Shown here one piece after another: positions 33,914 to 44,610 of a stretch of DNA of 64,000 bases. Numbering within the stretch: the first letter of the stretch is position 1; every line of letters begins with the position of its first letter. The position numbers were made by a program, and so were the translations under genes. Below the pieces are notes generated by a model. The model saw only the letters and a program-made list of their open reading frames with translations, was not told the DNA's origin and did no database searches. Source of the DNA: Blautia wexlerae (lineage in GTDB: Bacteria; Bacillota; Clostridia; Lachnospirales; Lachnospiraceae); contig NZ_JAAIMY010000022.1 of assembly GCF_013300825.1 (NCBI RefSeq), positions 1 to 64,000 on the forward strand, in the 5' to 3' direction.

Positions 33914-34303
33914 ATGGCAAAGGGACATAGAAGCCAGATAAAAAGAGCCAGAAATGAGAGTAATAGAGAGACAAGACCGTCTGCAAAATTATCTTATGCA
34001 AGAATTTCTGTTCAGAAAGCCTGCTACGTGTTAGATGTAATCCGCGGTAAAGATGTGCAGACAGCACTTGGTATCTTAACATACAACCCAAGATACGCTT
34101 CCAGCGTTATCAAGAAACTTCTTGAGTCAGCAATTGCAAATGCTGAAAACAACAACGGAATGAATGCAGACAACCTCTACGTTGCAGCCTGCTATGCAGA
34201 TAAAGGACCTACAATGAAGAGAATTCAGCCAAGAGCACAGGGTAGAGCTTACAGAATCGAAAAGAGAACAAGCCATATCACCATCGTGCTGGATGAAAGA
34301 TAA
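33914..34303 (+). CDS. rplV: 50S ribosomal protein L22
   Basis: The protein has 129 aa. L22 has a beta-hairpin in the exit tunnel. [20 protein letters not shown] and the hairpin [19 protein letters not shown] are recognisable. The 88-base gap before it holds a hairpin, CTGTCTGCTG (33842-33851) / CAGCGGACAG (33861-33870), without a T-run, probably an mRNA processing or stability element. AAAGGAGG precedes the start. Confidence 0.97.
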   Translation: MAKGHRSQIKRARNESNRETRPSAKLSYARISVQKACYVLDVIRGKDVQTALGILTYNPRYASSVIKKLLESAIANAENNNGMNADNLYVAACYADKGPTMKRIQPRAQGRAYRIEKRTSHITIVLDER

Positions 34304-34314
34304 GGAGGAAAAGC

Positions 34315-34971
34315 ATGGGACAGAAAGTTAACCCACATGGCCTTAGAGTCGGTGTTATCAAGGATTGGGATTCAAGATGGTATGCTGATGCAGACTTCGC
34401 TGATTATCTGGTAGAAGACTACAACATCAGAACATTCCTTAAAAAGAAATTATACAGCGCAGGTGTTTCCAAGATCGAGATCGAAAGAGCATCTGACAGA
34501 GTTAAGATTATCATCTACACAGCTAAACCTGGTATCGTAATCGGTAAAGGCGGAGCTGAGATCGAAAAAGTTAAAGCTGAATTAAAGAAATTCACAGACA
34601 AGAAACTTATCGTAGATATCAAAGAAGTAAAGAGACCAGACAAGGATGCTCAGTTAGTAGCAGAGAATATCGCGCTTCAGCTTGAGAACCGTATCTCTTT
34701 CAGACGTGCTATGAAATCTACAATGCAGAGAACAATGAAGGCTGGAGCTAAAGGTATCAAAACATCCGTATCCGGACGTCTTGGCGGTGCTGATATGGCT
34801 CGTACAGAGTTCTACAGCGAAGGAACTATTCCGCTTCAGACACTTCGTGCAGATATTGACTATGGATTCGCAGAAGCAGACACAACATACGGCAAAGTTG
34901 GCGTAAAAGCTTGGGTCTACAATGGCGAAGTACTTCCAACAAAAGGAACTAAGGAAGGGAGCGATAAATAA
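34315..34971 (+). CDS. rpsC: 30S ribosomal protein S3
   Basis: The protein has 218 aa. S3 forms the mRNA entry site and has helicase activity with S4. [20 protein letters not shown], the KH-domain GxxG in [16 protein letters not shown] and the C-terminal [23 protein letters not shown] are present. The stop overlaps the ATG of rplP by one base. Confidence 0.98.
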   Translation: MGQKVNPHGLRVGVIKDWDSRWYADADFADYLVEDYNIRTFLKKKLYSAGVSKIEIERASDRVKIIIYTAKPGIVIGKGGAEIEKVKAELKKFTDKKLIVDIKEVKRPDKDAQLVAENIALQLENRISFRRAMKSTMQRTMKAGAKGIKTSVSGRLGGADMARTEFYSEGTIPLQTLRADIDYGFAEADTTYGKVGVKAWVYNGEVLPTKGTKEGSDK

Positions 34972-35408
34972 TGTTAATGCCAAAAAGAGTAAAACGTCGT
35001 AAACAATTCCGTGGCTCCATGAGAGGAAAAGCCCTTAGAGGTAATAAGATCAATTATGGTGAATTCGGACTTGTTGCAACCGAACCGTGTTGGATCCGTT
35101 CCAACCAGATCGAAGCAGCCCGTGTTGCTATGACTCGTTATATCAAACGTGGTGGTCAGGTTTGGATCAAGATTTTCCCAGATAAACCAGTAACAGCGAA
35201 ACCAGCAGAAACACGAATGGGTTCCGGAAAAGGTGCTCTTGAATACTGGGTAGCAGTTGTTAAACCAGGACGTGTAATGTTCGAAATCGCAGGCGTTTCC
35301 GAGGAAATCGCTCGTGAAGCATTACGTCTTGCGATGCACAAGTTACCATGTAAATGCAAAATCGTTTCTCGTGCAGACTTAGAAGGCGGTGATAACAGTG
35401 AAAATTAA
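34971..35408 (+). CDS. rplP: 50S ribosomal protein L16
   Basis: The protein has 145 aa. L16 helps position the A-site t[43 protein letters not shown] and the [24 protein letters not shown] core identify it. The first ATG (34971), which overlaps the rpsC stop, is favoured because AAGGGAG is 9 bases away; a second ATG lies two codons later. Confidence 0.97.
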   Translation: MLMPKRVKRRKQFRGSMRGKALRGNKINYGEFGLVATEPCWIRSNQIEAARVAMTRYIKRGGQVWIKIFPDKPVTAKPAETRMGSGKGALEYWVAVVKPGRVMFEIAGVSEEIAREALRLAMHKLPCKCKIVSRADLEGGDNSEN

Positions 35409-35607
35409 TAAATTCGTGGAAGATTTAAAGGCAAAATCAGCTGCAGAATTAAATGAAGAATTAGTAGCTGCTAAAAAAGAACTTTTCAATCTGAGATTTC
35501 AGAATGCAACTAATCAATTAGAGAACACAAGCCGCATCAAAGAGGTTCGTAAGAACATCGCAAGAATCCAGACAGTGATTACTGAGCAGGCTAACGCTTC
35601 CAAATAA
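35398..35607 (+). CDS. rpmC: 50S ribosomal protein L29
   Basis: The protein has 69 aa, two helices at the exit tunnel that bind trigger factor with L23. I take the GTG at 35398 as start ([20 protein letters not shown]). It is 6 bases after GGCGGTGA and overlaps the end of rplP by 11 bases. A GTG at 35389 is also in frame but lies within that site. [20 protein letters not shown] is typical. Confidence 0.95.
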   Translation: MKINKFVEDLKAKSAAELNEELVAAKKELFNLRFQNATNQLENTSRIKEVRKNIARIQTVITEQANASK

Positions 35608-35622
35608 TAGGAGGAAACTATC

Positions 35623-35877
35623 GTGGAAAGAAATCTGAGAAAAACCCGCGTGGGTAAGGTTGTCAGCAATAAGATGGATAAGACCATTGTAGTTGCTATT
35701 GAAGACCATGTAAAACATCCTCTTTACAAAAAAATCGTGAAGAGAACATATAAATTAAAAGCTCATGACGAAAACAATGAGTGCAATATCGGTGATACCG
35801 TAAAAGTTATGGAAACCAGACCGTTATCCAAAGATAAGAGATGGAGACTGGTTGAAATCGTAGAGAAAGTTAAATAA
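35623..35877 (+). CDS. rpsQ: 30S ribosomal protein S17
   Basis: The protein has 84 aa with an OB fold, a primary 16S rRNA binder. It starts at GTG 35623 ([20 protein letters not shown]) behind [22 protein letters not shown]-type residues and the acidic [21 protein letters not shown] stretch are recognisable. It lies between rpmC and rplN with spacings of about 15 bases. Confidence 0.97.
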   Translation: MERNLRKTRVGKVVSNKMDKTIVVAIEDHVKHPLYKKIVKRTYKLKAHDENNECNIGDTVKVMETRPLSKDKRWRLVEIVEKVK

Positions 35878-35890
35878 GGAGGAAACCAGT

Positions 35891-36259
35891 ATGATCCAGC
35901 AGGAAACTAGACTGAAAGTTGCCGACAACACTGGTGCAAAAGAAATCCTTTGTATTCGTGTTATGGGCGGCTCTACAAGAAGATATGCAAGCATTGGCGA
36001 TACAATCGTTGCTACTGTTAAAGATGCAACACCAGGCGGCGTTGTTAAAAAAGGTGACGTTGTAAAAGCTGTTGTAGTTAGAACTAAAAAAGGCGCTCGT
36101 CGTAAAGACGGATCTTACATCCGCTTCGATGAAAATGCTGCCGTAATCATTAAAGACGACTTAACTCCGAGAGGAACACGTATCTTTGGACCAGTTGCCA
36201 GAGAGCTTCGTGAGAAAAAATTCATGAAGATCGTTTCCTTAGCTCCGGAAGTATTATAG
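35891..36259 (+). CDS. rplN: 50S ribosomal protein L14
   Basis: The protein has 122 aa. L14 is at the subunit interface. [20 protein letters not shown] at the start and the [20 protein letters not shown] loop identify it. AAGGAGGAAA precedes it. It is the first gene of what is the spc operon in E. coli; here the frames continue without a terminator. Confidence 0.98.
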   Translation: MIQQETRLKVADNTGAKEILCIRVMGGSTRRYASIGDTIVATVKDATPGGVVKKGDVVKAVVVRTKKGARRKDGSYIRFDENAAVIIKDDLTPRGTRIFGPVARELREKKFMKIVSLAPEVL

Positions 36260-36270
36260 GAGGGTGCCTA

Positions 36271-36582
36271 ATGTCAGCTATGAAAATTAAAAAAGGTGAT
36301 ACTGTAAAAGTTATCGCTGGTAAAGATAATGGCAAAGAGGGTAAAGTCCTTGCAGTTAACGCAAAAGACAATACCGTAGTTGTTGAGAACATCAACAAGG
36401 TTACAAAACACAGCAAACCATCTGCAGCAAATCAGCAGGGCGGAATCATCACAAAAGAAGCTCCTCTTCATATCTCCAACGTTATGTTAGTTGTTGATGG
36501 ACAGGCTACAAGAGTAGGCTTCCAGATGGACGGAGACAAAAAAGTCCGCGTTGCTAAAAAGACCGGTAAGGTTATCGATTAA
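36271..36582 (+). CDS. rplX: 50S ribosomal protein L24
   Basis: The protein has 103 aa with a KOW motif, an early 50S assembly factor. [20 protein letters not shown] forms the KOW unit. The pattern [20 protein letters not shown] and its continuation to [14 protein letters not shown] match the family. ATG 36271 (MSAMKI) follows AGGAGGG; an internal ATG three codons on is a weaker candidate. Confidence 0.97.
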   Translation: MSAMKIKKGDTVKVIAGKDNGKEGKVLAVNAKDNTVVVENINKVTKHSKPSAANQQGGIITKEAPLHISNVMLVVDGQATRVGFQMDGDKKVRVAKKTGKVID

Positions 36583-36603
36583 TTAAGAGAGGAGGCATGA
36601 CAA

Positions 36604-37143
36604 GTGAGTAGATTAAAAGAAATGTACAAAAATGAGATCATGGATGCCATGACCAAAAAATTTGGATACAAAAATGTTATGGAAGTGCCAAAACTCGATA
36701 AGATCGTAATCAATATGGGTGTTGGTGAAGCCAAAGAAAATGCTAAGCTTCTGGATGCTGCAATCGCAGATATGGAACTTATCACAGGACAGAAAGCAAT
36801 CGCTACAAAAGCTAAAAAATCTGTCGCTAACTTTAAGATCAGAGAGGGTATGCCGATTGGTTGTAAAGTTACATTAAGAGGAGAAAAGATGTATGAGTTC
36901 GCTGATCGTCTGATCAACCTTGCACTTCCTCGTGTACGTGACTTCCGTGGTGTTAACCCGAACGCATTCGATGGTCGTGGAAACTATGCTCTGGGTATCA
37001 AAGAGCAGCTCATCTTCCCGGAAGTTGAATATGATAAAGTTGACAAAGTAAGAGGTATGGACATCATCTTCGTTACTACAGCAAAGACTGATGAAGAAGC
37101 TCGTGAATTACTGACATTATTCAATATGCCGTTTGCAAAATAA
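36604..37143 (+). CDS. rplE: 50S ribosomal protein L5
   Basis: The protein has 179 aa. L5 binds 5S rRNA in the central protuberance. It starts at GTG 36604 behind [45 protein letters not shown] and [20 protein letters not shown] are signature blocks. Confidence 0.98.
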   Translation: MSRLKEMYKNEIMDAMTKKFGYKNVMEVPKLDKIVINMGVGEAKENAKLLDAAIADMELITGQKAIATKAKKSVANFKIREGMPIGCKVTLRGEKMYEFADRLINLALPRVRDFRGVNPNAFDGRGNYALGIKEQLIFPEVEYDKVDKVRGMDIIFVTTAKTDEEARELLTLFNMPFAK

Positions 37144-37158
37144 TAGGAGGAACGATTC

Positions 37159-37344
37159 ATGGCTAAAACAGCAATGAAAATCAAACAGCAGCGCAAACAG
37201 AAATTCTCCACAAGAGAATACACACGCTGCAACATTTGTGGACGTCCACATTCTGTTTTAAGAAAATACGGAATCTGCAGAATCTGCTTCCGTGAATTAG
37301 CTTACAAGGGACAGATCCCGGGTGTTAAGAAGGCTTCCTGGTAG
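37159..37344 (+). CDS. rpsZ: 30S ribosomal protein S14, zinc-binding type
   Basis: The protein has 61 aa, the short zinc-carrying (type Z) form with CNIC at about 24-27 and CRIC at about 40-43. The zinc-independent paralogue, if present, is elsewhere. [20 protein letters not shown] and [13 protein letters not shown] are typical. AGGAGGAAC lies upstream. A 144-base gap to rpsH follows, without a clear element. Confidence 0.97.
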   Translation: MAKTAMKIKQQRKQKFSTREYTRCNICGRPHSVLRKYGICRICFRELAYKGQIPGVKKASW

Positions 37345-37488
37345 GAACCGGATTTAAATATAAATAAACGATCGGCTGATTTATCAGTCCGGTCATGTGT
37401 CCAGACGAGATTTATGATAAAAAAGGTAACAATGTAAACAATTAATATACATGCACATGTAAAGTCTGAATTATAGGAGGAAACTAAC

Positions 37489-37890
37489 ATGACAATGAGC
37501 GATCCAATCGCAGATATGCTTACAAGAATCCGTAACGCAAATACTGCAAAACATGACACAGTAGATGTTCCGGCATCCAAAATGAAAATTGCAATTGCTA
37601 ACATCCTTGTTGATGAAGGATATATTGCAAAATATGATTTAGTTGAAGATGGAGTTGTTAAAACTCTTCATATCACACTGAAATACGGTGAAGACAAAAA
37701 CGAAAAAATCATCACTGGTTTAAAGAGAATCTCCAAACCTGGTCTTCGTATCTATGCAGGCAAGGATCAGCTTCCAAAAGTTCTTGGTGGACTTGGAATC
37801 GCAATTCTCTCTACAAACAAAGGTGTTATTACTGACAAAGAAGCCCGTAAACTTCAGGTTGGCGGCGAAGTATTAGCATTCGTTTGGTAA
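37489..37890 (+). CDS. rpsH: 30S ribosomal protein S8
   Basis: The protein has 133 aa. S8 nucleates the central domain of 16S rRNA and represses spc-type operons in E. coli. [20 protein letters not shown] at the N-terminus, and [20 protein letters not shown] with [19 protein letters not shown] at the end, are diagnostic. AGGAGGAAA precedes it. Confidence 0.98.
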   Translation: MTMSDPIADMLTRIRNANTAKHDTVDVPASKMKIAIANILVDEGYIAKYDLVEDGVVKTLHITLKYGEDKNEKIITGLKRISKPGLRIYAGKDQLPKVLGGLGIAILSTNKGVITDKEARKLQVGGEVLAFVW

Positions 37891-37978
37891 TTTGAACCAA
37901 GATTTTTTATAGAGAACAAACTGAAAACAGAGAGGATGTCATATCCTCTCCGATAATCTAAGTAAGGAGGACAAACAT

Positions 37979-38518
37979 ATGTCACGAATTGGTAGACTTC
38001 CGGTTGCTATTCCTGCAGGCGTAGAAGTAAAAGTCGCTGAAGGCAACGTAGTAACTGTAAAAGGACCAAAAGGAACACTCGAAAGAGCACTTCCTACAGA
38101 AATGGAAATCAAAGTTGAAGATGGTCATGTAGTAGTATCCAGACCAAACGACTTAAAGAAAATGAAATCTCTTCACGGTTTAACAAGAAGCTTAATCCAC
38201 AACATGGTTGTTGGTGTAAGCGAAGGCTATACAAAAGAGCTTGAAGTTAACGGTGTAGGTTATAAAGCAGCAAAACAGGGCAAAAAGCTTGTGCTTAGCC
38301 TTGGATATTCTCATCCGGTAGAAATGGAAGATCCAGACGGAATCGAAACCAAAGTTGATGGTAACAAGATTATCGTATCCGGTATCAGTAAAGAAAAAGT
38401 CGGCCAGTTTGCAGCTGAGATCAGAGACAAGAGAAGACCTGAGCCATACAAAGGTAAAGGTATTAAATATGTTGATGAAGTTATCAGACGTAAAGTTGGT
38501 AAGACTGGTAAGAAATAA
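37979..38518 (+). CDS. rplF: 50S ribosomal protein L6
   Basis: The protein has 179 aa, two related domains near the sarcin-ricin loop. [20 protein letters not shown] and [20 protein letters not shown], with the final [19 protein letters not shown], identify it. A strong AAGGAGG site is used. Confidence 0.98.
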   Translation: MSRIGRLPVAIPAGVEVKVAEGNVVTVKGPKGTLERALPTEMEIKVEDGHVVVSRPNDLKKMKSLHGLTRSLIHNMVVGVSEGYTKELEVNGVGYKAAKQGKKLVLSLGYSHPVEMEDPDGIETKVDGNKIIVSGISKEKVGQFAAEIRDKRRPEPYKGKGIKYVDEVIRRKVGKTGKK

Positions 38519-38535
38519 TTCAGGAGGGTGAGAAA

Positions 38536-38904
38536 ATGGTAAATAAGGCATCTAGAGCGAAAATTCGTGAGAATAAGCATAGAAGATTACGTCATCATTT
38601 AAACGGAACTGCAACAACACCTCGTTTAGCAGTATTTCGTTCCAACAAGCATATTTATGCTCAGATCATTGATGACACTGTAGGAAAAACTTTAGTATCT
38701 GCTTCTACTCTTCAGAAAGAAGTAAGAGCTGAGTTAGAGAACACTGATGATGTAGCAGCAGCTGCACATTTAGGAACCGTTATTGGTAAGAAAGCTGTTG
38801 AAGCTGGCATCGAAAGCGTTGTTTTCGACAGAGGAGGCTATATCTACCACGGTAAAGTTAAAGCACTGGCAGACGCAGCAAGAGAAGCTGGGCTGAAATT
38901 CTAA
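38536..38904 (+). CDS. rplR: 50S ribosomal protein L18
   Basis: The protein has 122 aa. L18 binds 5S rRNA together with L5 and L25. [40 protein letters not shown] and the final [20 protein letters not shown] are typical. It begins 17 bases after rplF. Confidence 0.98.
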   Translation: MVNKASRAKIRENKHRRLRHHLNGTATTPRLAVFRSNKHIYAQIIDDTVGKTLVSASTLQKEVRAELENTDDVAAAAHLGTVIGKKAVEAGIESVVFDRGGYIYHGKVKALADAAREAGLKF

Positions 38905-38922
38905 TAAGGAGGAGCGAAACAC

Positions 38923-39432
38923 ATGAAACGTAATCTTATTGATGCTAGTCAGTTAGAATTAGAAGATAAAGTAGTATCAATCAAGCGTGTTACCAAGGTT
39001 GTTAAAGGTGGTCGTAACTTCCGTTTCACAGCTTTAGTTGTTGTAGGTGACGGCAACGGACACGTTGGTGCAGGTTTAGGTAAAGCAGCTGAAATTCCTG
39101 AAGCTATCCGCAAAGGAAAAGAGGATGCTATGAAGAAATTAGTAACAGTAGCAAGAGATGAAAACAAGTCCATTACACATGACTTTGTTGGAAAATACGG
39201 CAGCGCTGAAATGCTTCTGAAGAGAGCTCCGGAAGGTACTGGAGTTATCGCCGGCGGTCCTGCCCGTGCGGTAATCGAGTTAGCTGGTATCAAAAACATC
39301 CGTACAAAATGTATGGGATCCAGAAACAAACAGAACGTTGTTCTTGCAACAATCGAAGGCTTAAGACAGTTAAAAACTCCGGAAGAAGTTGCTAGACTTC
39401 GCGGAAAATCTGTTGATGAGATTCTGGCTTAA
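38923..39432 (+). CDS. rpsE: 30S ribosomal protein S5
   Basis: The protein has 169 aa. S5 is at the decoding centre and the mRNA entry. [40 protein letters not shown] and [20 protein letters not shown] are signature stretches (double-stranded RNA-binding fold, then the S5 C-terminal domain). AAGGAGGAG is upstream. Confidence 0.98.
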   Translation: MKRNLIDASQLELEDKVVSIKRVTKVVKGGRNFRFTALVVVGDGNGHVGAGLGKAAEIPEAIRKGKEDAMKKLVTVARDENKSITHDFVGKYGSAEMLLKRAPEGTGVIAGGPARAVIELAGIKNIRTKCMGSRNKQNVVLATIEGLRQLKTPEEVARLRGKSVDEILA

Positions 39433-39447
39433 GGAGGAAATACAAAA

Positions 39448-39630
39448 ATGGCAAACACATTAAAAGTTACATTAGTAAAATCTCCTATTGGTGCAGTTCC
39501 GAAACACAAAAAAACTGTTGCAGCTATGGGTCTTACAAAAATGCACAAAACAGTTGAAATGCCGGATAACGCAGCAACAAGAGGAATGATTCAGCAGGTA
39601 CAGCACCTGGTAAAGGTTGAAGAAGCTTAA
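39448..39630 (+). CDS. rpmD: 50S ribosomal protein L30
   Basis: The protein has 60 aa, the short bacterial form. LKVTLVKSPIGAVPKHKKTV and MGLTKMHKTVEMPDNAATRG match L30. It is followed by 143 bases with no obvious gene or hairpin before rplO. Confidence 0.97.
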   Translation: MANTLKVTLVKSPIGAVPKHKKTVAAMGLTKMHKTVEMPDNAATRGMIQQVQHLVKVEEA

Positions 39631-39773
39631 TTGTGATTTAACCAGAGAGAATTCTGATATGGATCTGATATGAGCCTGTTATTCACAGAGAATGGCAGGA
39701 GCATACAGAAACATATTCAGACACAATACAATCTGAACTTATAGATTTGAAATAATAATAAGGAGGTGCCAAC

Positions 39774-40214
39774 ATGGAATTATCAAACTTAAGACCAGCA
39801 GAAGGTTCTAAGCACAGCGATAACTTCAGAAGAGGCCGTGGACATGGTTCTGGAAACGGCAAGACAGCCGGTAAAGGACACAAAGGACAGTTAGCTCGTT
39901 CCGGTCACAAGAAACCGGGATTTGAAGGTGGTCAGATGCCTTTATACAGACGTCTGCCTAAGAGAGGATTCAAAAACAGAAATACAAAAGAGATCATTGC
40001 AATCAACGTTGACGTACTGAACCGTTTTGAAGATGGTGCAGAAGTTACAGTAGAAAGCTTACTTGCAAGCGGTGCAATCTCCAAGATCGCTGATGGCGTT
40101 AAAATTCTTGGAAACGGTGAGCTGACAAAGAAACTTAATGTCAAAGTAAACGCTGTCAGCGAGACTGCAAAATCAAAAATTGAAGCTGCTGGTGGTACAG
40201 TAGAGGTGATCTAA
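39774..40214 (+). CDS. rplO: 50S ribosomal protein L15
   Basis: The protein has 146 aa, a late-assembly 50S protein. [20 protein letters not shown], then [20 protein letters not shown] and [19 protein letters not shown], form the long basic N-terminal extension. AAGGAGGTG precedes it. Its TAA overlaps the secY ATG by one base. Confidence 0.98.
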   Translation: MELSNLRPAEGSKHSDNFRRGRGHGSGNGKTAGKGHKGQLARSGHKKPGFEGGQMPLYRRLPKRGFKNRNTKEIIAINVDVLNRFEDGAEVTVESLLASGAISKIADGVKILGNGELTKKLNVKVNAVSETAKSKIEAAGGTVEVI

Positions 40215-41530
40215 TGTTTGAAACTCTTAAAAATGTTTTTAGAGTGAAAGAAATGAGACGCAAGCTGTTGTATCTGATATGGATGATTTTTATCATCCGT
40301 ATCGGCTGCCAGATTCCGGTACCGGGAGTTGACAGTGATTTCTTCAAACAGTGGTTCGGCAGCAATGCCGGTGATGCATTCAATTTCTTTGATGCATTTA
40401 CCGGTGGTTCATTTGAAAGAATGTCAATTTTCGCATTAAACATCACACCTTATATTACATCTTCCATTATCATTCAGCTTCTTACCATTGCAATTCCGGC
40501 ACTGGAAGAAATGCAGAGAGATGGTGAAGAGGGAAGAAAGAAGATGACTGCGATCACACGTTATGTGACCGTGGGTCTTGCTTTATTTGAGTCAATCGCA
40601 ATGGCAATCGGATTTGGACGTCAGGGTATGATTCCGGATCTGGACTTCTTTAAAGGTGTTGTAGTTGTTGCCTGCCTTACAGCCGGTTCAGCTATGTTGA
40701 TGTGGCTTGGTGAGCGTATTACAGAAAAAGGCGTTGGAAATGGTATTTCCATCGTACTTACTATTAATATCATCTCCAGAGTACCAAGCGATCTGGCATT
40801 ACTGTATGAGAACTTTATTAAAGGAAAAACGATTGCAAAGGGCACTCTTGCAGGGCTGATCATTGCAGCCGTTATTCTTCTGGTAGTAGTTCTGGTACTT
40901 ATCCTTAACGGAGCAGAGAGAAGAATTCCGGTTCAGTATTCCAAGAAAATGGTCGGAAGAAAGCTGATGGGCGGTCAGTCCACCAACATTCCGCTGAAGG
41001 TTAACACCGCCGGTGTTATCCCGGTAATCTTTGCATCCTCCATTATGTCTTTCCCGGCTATCATTGCACAGTTAACGGGAAAAGGTAATGGTACAGGAAT
41101 CGGAAGTGAGATTATCCGTGGTCTTTCTTCCAATAACTGGTGTAATCCGAAACAGCTCCAGTATACATGGGGACTAGTTCTTTACATCGTACTTTGTGTT
41201 TTCTTTGCATATTTCTACACTTCCATTACATTCAATCCTCTGGAAGTGGCAGATAATATCAAAAAGCAGGGTGGATTTATTCCAGGTATTCGTCCTGGAA
41301 AACCTACGTCAGACTATTTGACTAATATCTTAAATTATATTATATTTATAGGTGCAGTAGGTCTTATCATTGTGTGCGTGATTCCGTTCATCTTTAATGG
41401 TGTGTTCGGAGCGAATGTTTCATTCGGTGGTACATCTATCATCATTATTGTTGGTGTTATCCTCGAAACTGTGAAACAGATCGAGTCACAGCTTCTCGTA
41501 CGTAATTACAAAGGCTTCCTGAACAATTAA
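40214..41530 (+). CDS. secY: protein translocase subunit SecY
   Basis: The protein has 438 aa with ten membrane helices; it is the pore subunit of the Sec translocon with SecE and SecG. MRRKLLYLIWMIFIIRIGCQ is helix 1, preceding the plug region with FDAFTGGSFERMSIFALNITPYITSSI. The cytosolic loop GERITEKGVGNGISIVLTIN and the late PGIRPGKPTSDYLTNILNYI are conserved. Translation is coupled to rplO through the overlapping stop and start. Confidence 0.98.
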   Translation: MFETLKNVFRVKEMRRKLLYLIWMIFIIRIGCQIPVPGVDSDFFKQWFGSNAGDAFNFFDAFTGGSFERMSIFALNITPYITSSIIIQLLTIAIPALEEMQRDGEEGRKKMTAITRYVTVGLALFESIAMAIGFGRQGMIPDLDFFKGVVVVACLTAGSAMLMWLGERITEKGVGNGISIVLTINIISRVPSDLALLYENFIKGKTIAKGTLAGLIIAAVILLVVVLVLILNGAERRIPVQYSKKMVGRKLMGGQSTNIPLKVNTAGVIPVIFASSIMSFPAIIAQLTGKGNGTGIGSEIIRGLSSNNWCNPKQLQYTWGLVLYIVLCVFFAYFYTSITFNPLEVADNIKKQGGFIPGIRPGKPTSDYLTNILNYIIFIGAVGLIIVCVIPFIFNGVFGANVSFGGTSIIIIVGVILETVKQIESQLLVRNYKGFLNN

Positions 41531-41575
41531 AAATGAGAGGTTGTGGTGCATGGCATCACAGCCTTGATTTGCTAA

Positions 41576-42244
<669 letters not shown>

Positions 42245-42276
42245 TCGGGTGTTTTTAAACACCATCTGGAGGTAAA

Positions 42277-43032
42277 ATGTCGGTTTCTATCAAGACAGAA
42301 CATGAAATTGAACTTATGAGGGAGGCAGGTCATCTGCTTGAGAAAGTACATGATGGTCTGATCCCGTACATTAAACCGGGAGTGAGCACAAAGGAGATCG
42401 ACCGTATCGGGGAACAGATGATACGTGATCTGGGCTGTATCCCGAATTTCCTGAACTACGGAGGTTTTCCTGCATCATTCTGTATCAGTCTGAATGATGA
42501 GGTAGTTCATGGAATCCCGTCTGAAGAGAAGATCATTCAGGAGGGAGATCTTGTAAAGATTGATGCCGGTCTTATTTATAAGGGGTATCATTCTGATGCA
42601 GCGAGAACTTATGCTGTCGGTGAGGTCTCACCGCAGGCGCGTAAGCTGATGGATGTGACCAGAGAGTGTTTCTTTGAAGGACTTAAGGCCGCACGTGCAG
42701 GAAATCATCTGAATGATATTTCCAAGGCAATCGGTGCTCATGCTGCCAAATATCATTATGGGATTGTCCGCGACCTGGTTGGACATGGAATCGGCACTCA
42801 CCTTCATGAGGATCCGCAGATCCCGAATTTTCCGCAGAAGCGAAGAGGAGTTCGTCTGATGCCGGGTATGACACTTGCTGTAGAGCCTATGATCAATATG
42901 GGACGTGCAGATGTGGCATGGCTGGATGATGAGTGGACTGTTGTAACTATGGATGGTTCTCTTTCTGCTCATTATGAGAATACGATTCTTATTACAGACG
43001 GAGATCCGGAGATTCTGACTCTTACGAAATAA
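42277..43032 (+). CDS. map: methionine aminopeptidase, type I
   Basis: The protein has 251 aa. It removes the initiator methionine. Metal ligands are visible as the aspartates in [18 protein letters not shown] (about 90-110), the histidine in [13 protein letters not shown] and the glutamates in [11 protein letters not shown] and in the final strand. It follows adk by 32 bases with GGAGG. Confidence 0.98.
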   Translation: MSVSIKTEHEIELMREAGHLLEKVHDGLIPYIKPGVSTKEIDRIGEQMIRDLGCIPNFLNYGGFPASFCISLNDEVVHGIPSEEKIIQEGDLVKIDAGLIYKGYHSDAARTYAVGEVSPQARKLMDVTRECFFEGLKAARAGNHLNDISKAIGAHAAKYHYGIVRDLVGHGIGTHLHEDPQIPNFPQKRRGVRLMPGMTLAVEPMINMGRADVAWLDDEWTVVTMDGSLSAHYENTILITDGDPEILTLTK

Positions 43033-43057
43033 TTGGACGACATACAGGAGGTTTAAA

Positions 43058-43276
43058 ATGTCAAAAGCAGATGTAATCGAAGTGGAAGGCACTGTTCTGG
43101 AAAAGCTGCCTAATGCGATGTTTAAAGTGGAACTAGAGAACAAACATGTGGTGCTTGCACATATCAGTGGTAAGTTACGTATGAATTTTATTCGTATTCT
43201 TCCCGGAGATAAAGTTACGATTGAACTGTCTCCGTATGATCTGTCTAAGGGCAGGATTATCTGGAGAGATAAATAA
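43058..43276 (+). CDS. infA: translation initiation factor IF-1
   Basis: The protein has 72 aa with an S1-like OB fold that binds the 30S A site during initiation. [20 protein letters not shown] and [31 protein letters not shown] are the usual sequence. AGGAGG is upstream. The normally tight infA-rpmJ junction is interrupted here by 475 bases containing a hairpin element and a promoter. Confidence 0.98.
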   Translation: MSKADVIEVEGTVLEKLPNAMFKVELENKHVVLAHISGKLRMNFIRILPGDKVTIELSPYDLSKGRIIWRDK

Positions 43277-43360
43277 GAAATATTGGACTGCAGTTGGTGC
43301 AGTGATGAGAAAGAGAGCTGGAGGGATCTGGTTCTCTTTTTTTGTGCTGTAAAGGGGGAC

Positions 43361-43563
43361 GCGTAGAAAAATAATTCATTTCATGTGCGGTTTCGGCATC
43401 TAAGATATTCTAAGCTTTCATAAATCTGCTAAAAGCATGAGGAAATCAGGTCAAACTCGCTTCGCTCAGACAGTGACCTGATTTTCTCATAACGCAGATT
43501 TCTGAGAGCTAAGAATATCTAAGATGCCTGCAAATGCACATGAAATGAATTATTTTTCTACGC
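43361..43563. mobile_element. 203-bp MITE-like hairpin element between infA and rpmJ
   Basis: The outer arms, 28 bases each (43361-43388 and 43536-43563), are perfect reverse complements, starting GCGTAGAAAAATAATTCATT on the left. Inner arms continue with roughly 80% pairing to a 20-base loop at 43454-43473 whose centre is CTCGCTTCGCTC. The outer half is almost perfect, so insertion or gene conversion looks recent. No ORF and no obvious target-site duplication are present. Its loop motif is the reverse complement of the core of the repeats at 30909 and 44611. I infer a non-autonomous transposon-derived or REP-like element. Confidence 0.7.
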
Positions 43564-43640
43564 TGTATGTTGGCAGTGGGAAGTATAAATGGATGATTGG
43601 GGGAGAAAATGAAAAAATGTGATTTTATTCAAAAAAGTGC

Positions 43641-43669
43641 TTGCATTTTATATTTTGCTGTGATAATAT
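43641..43669 (+). promoter_or_regulatory. internal promoter for rpmJ and downstream ribosomal genes
   Basis: TTGCAT (43641-43646) with an extended -10, TGTGATAAT (43659-43667), or TAATAT (43664-43669) at 17 bases. The flanking AAAAGTGCTTGCATTTTATA recalls the promoter of rpsJ (AACACTTGCATTTTTTC). It would restart transcription after the hairpin element. Confidence 0.6.
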
Positions 43670-43751
43670 ATAAGCCGAACGCGTAAGTATATTGTATTTG
43701 TGCGCTCAAAAAACTGCAGATTTTAATGAATTTACGGAAGGAGGATTTCCA

Positions 43752-43865
43752 GTGAAAGTAAGATCATCTGTAAAGCCGATCTGCGAAAAATGCAAGATCA
43801 TTAAAAGAAAAGGATCTATCAGAGTAATCTGTGAGAATCCAAAACACAAACAGCGTCAGGGTTGA
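43752..43865 (+). CDS. rpmJ: 50S ribosomal protein L36
   Basis: The protein has 37 aa and is too short for routine ORF tables. It starts at GTG 43752, 8 bases after GGAGGA, and reads [20 protein letters not shown], then [16 protein letters not shown]. It is the zinc-binding form with three cysteines and one histidine in C-x2-C-x12-C-x4-H spacing. The gene follows infA in nearly all Firmicutes; here the gap contains the MITE-like element and a promoter. Downstream it is separated from rpsM by a 321-base leader-like region. Confidence 0.97.
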   Translation: MKVRSSVKPICEKCKIIKRKGSIRVICENPKHKQRQG

Positions 43866-44186
43866 TTGACAGTTTAAAGTTTGTGTAACGTGCGGCTGTA
43901 GTATGAGACACCCGGAGAGGTTGTCCAGACTGTTAAGATAGTTTTAGCATGTATTGCCTAATACCGAGAGGCAACGTTGGCCCGTTGGCCGCAGTAATTC
44001 GGAAAGGCTGCTTTTCGCCAATTGCAGCTGGGTGTTTTACCGAGGCACCCCAATTAGGAACTGAGAAATAAGGAAGTGATGTGTCCGATACATCCCATTT
44101 CACCTTACTTGAGTGAGAGAATTCGCGAGGGTAAGTGATGTACAGGCATTAAGGACTTTCAAAGTAGAAGATGGAGGAAACAGTAC
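43866..44186 (+). ncRNA. structured leader-like region between rpmJ and rpsM
   Basis: There is no ORF in 321 bases, yet the segment is GC-richer than most gaps here and full of complementary stretches: CTGGGTG/CACCC near 44027-44053, an imperfect AAGGAAGTGATGTGT with ACATCCCATTTCACCTT near 44070-44106, and GCAACGTTGG/CCGTTGGCC near 43970-43988. AAGTGATGT occurs twice (44074 and 44133 regions). This could be an autoregulatory leader bound by a ribosomal protein of the alpha operon such as S4, or an independent RNA. No known motif was identified with certainty. Confidence 0.4.
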
Positions 44187-44555
44187 ATGGCTCGTATAGC
44201 TGGTGTAGACTTACCAAGAGAAAAACGTATTGAAATCGGTCTTACCTACATTTATGGTATTGGTAGACCAAGCGCAGACAAAATCCTTGCAAAGGCAGAA
44301 GTTAATCCTGACACACGTGTCAGAGATCTGACTGATGACGAAGTAAAGAGACTCAGCGCAGTTATTGATGAAACAATGACAGTAGAAGGTGACCTTCGCA
44401 GAGAAATCGCCCTCAACATTAAGAGACTGCAGGAAATCGGATGCTACAGAGGTATCCGTCATCGTAAAGGACTTCCGGTTCGTGGTCAGAAGACTAAGAC
44501 CAACGCTAGAACACGTAAAGGTCCTAAGAGAACAGTAGCTAATAAGAAGAAATAA
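44187..44555 (+). CDS. rpsM: 30S ribosomal protein S13
   Basis: The protein has 122 aa. S13 forms head bridges to the 50S subunit and contacts the P-site t[23 protein letters not shown] with the HHH-like [14 protein letters not shown], and the tail [25 protein letters not shown], are diagnostic. GGAGGAAAC precedes the start. Confidence 0.98.
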   Translation: MARIAGVDLPREKRIEIGLTYIYGIGRPSADKILAKAEVNPDTRVRDLTDDEVKRLSAVIDETMTVEGDLRREIALNIKRLQEIGCYRGIRHRKGLPVRGQKTKTNARTRKGPKRTVANKKK

Positions 44556-44610
44556 ATAAAGCTTTAAATATTTGATAAGCGTAGGCTGATCTTATGAGGA
44601 AGCTTGCATG

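Noticed and set aside
43361-43563. Interpretation of the infA-rpmJ hairpin as a plain transcription terminator
   Set aside because: The arms are far too long and no T-run follows either arm in the sense direction.
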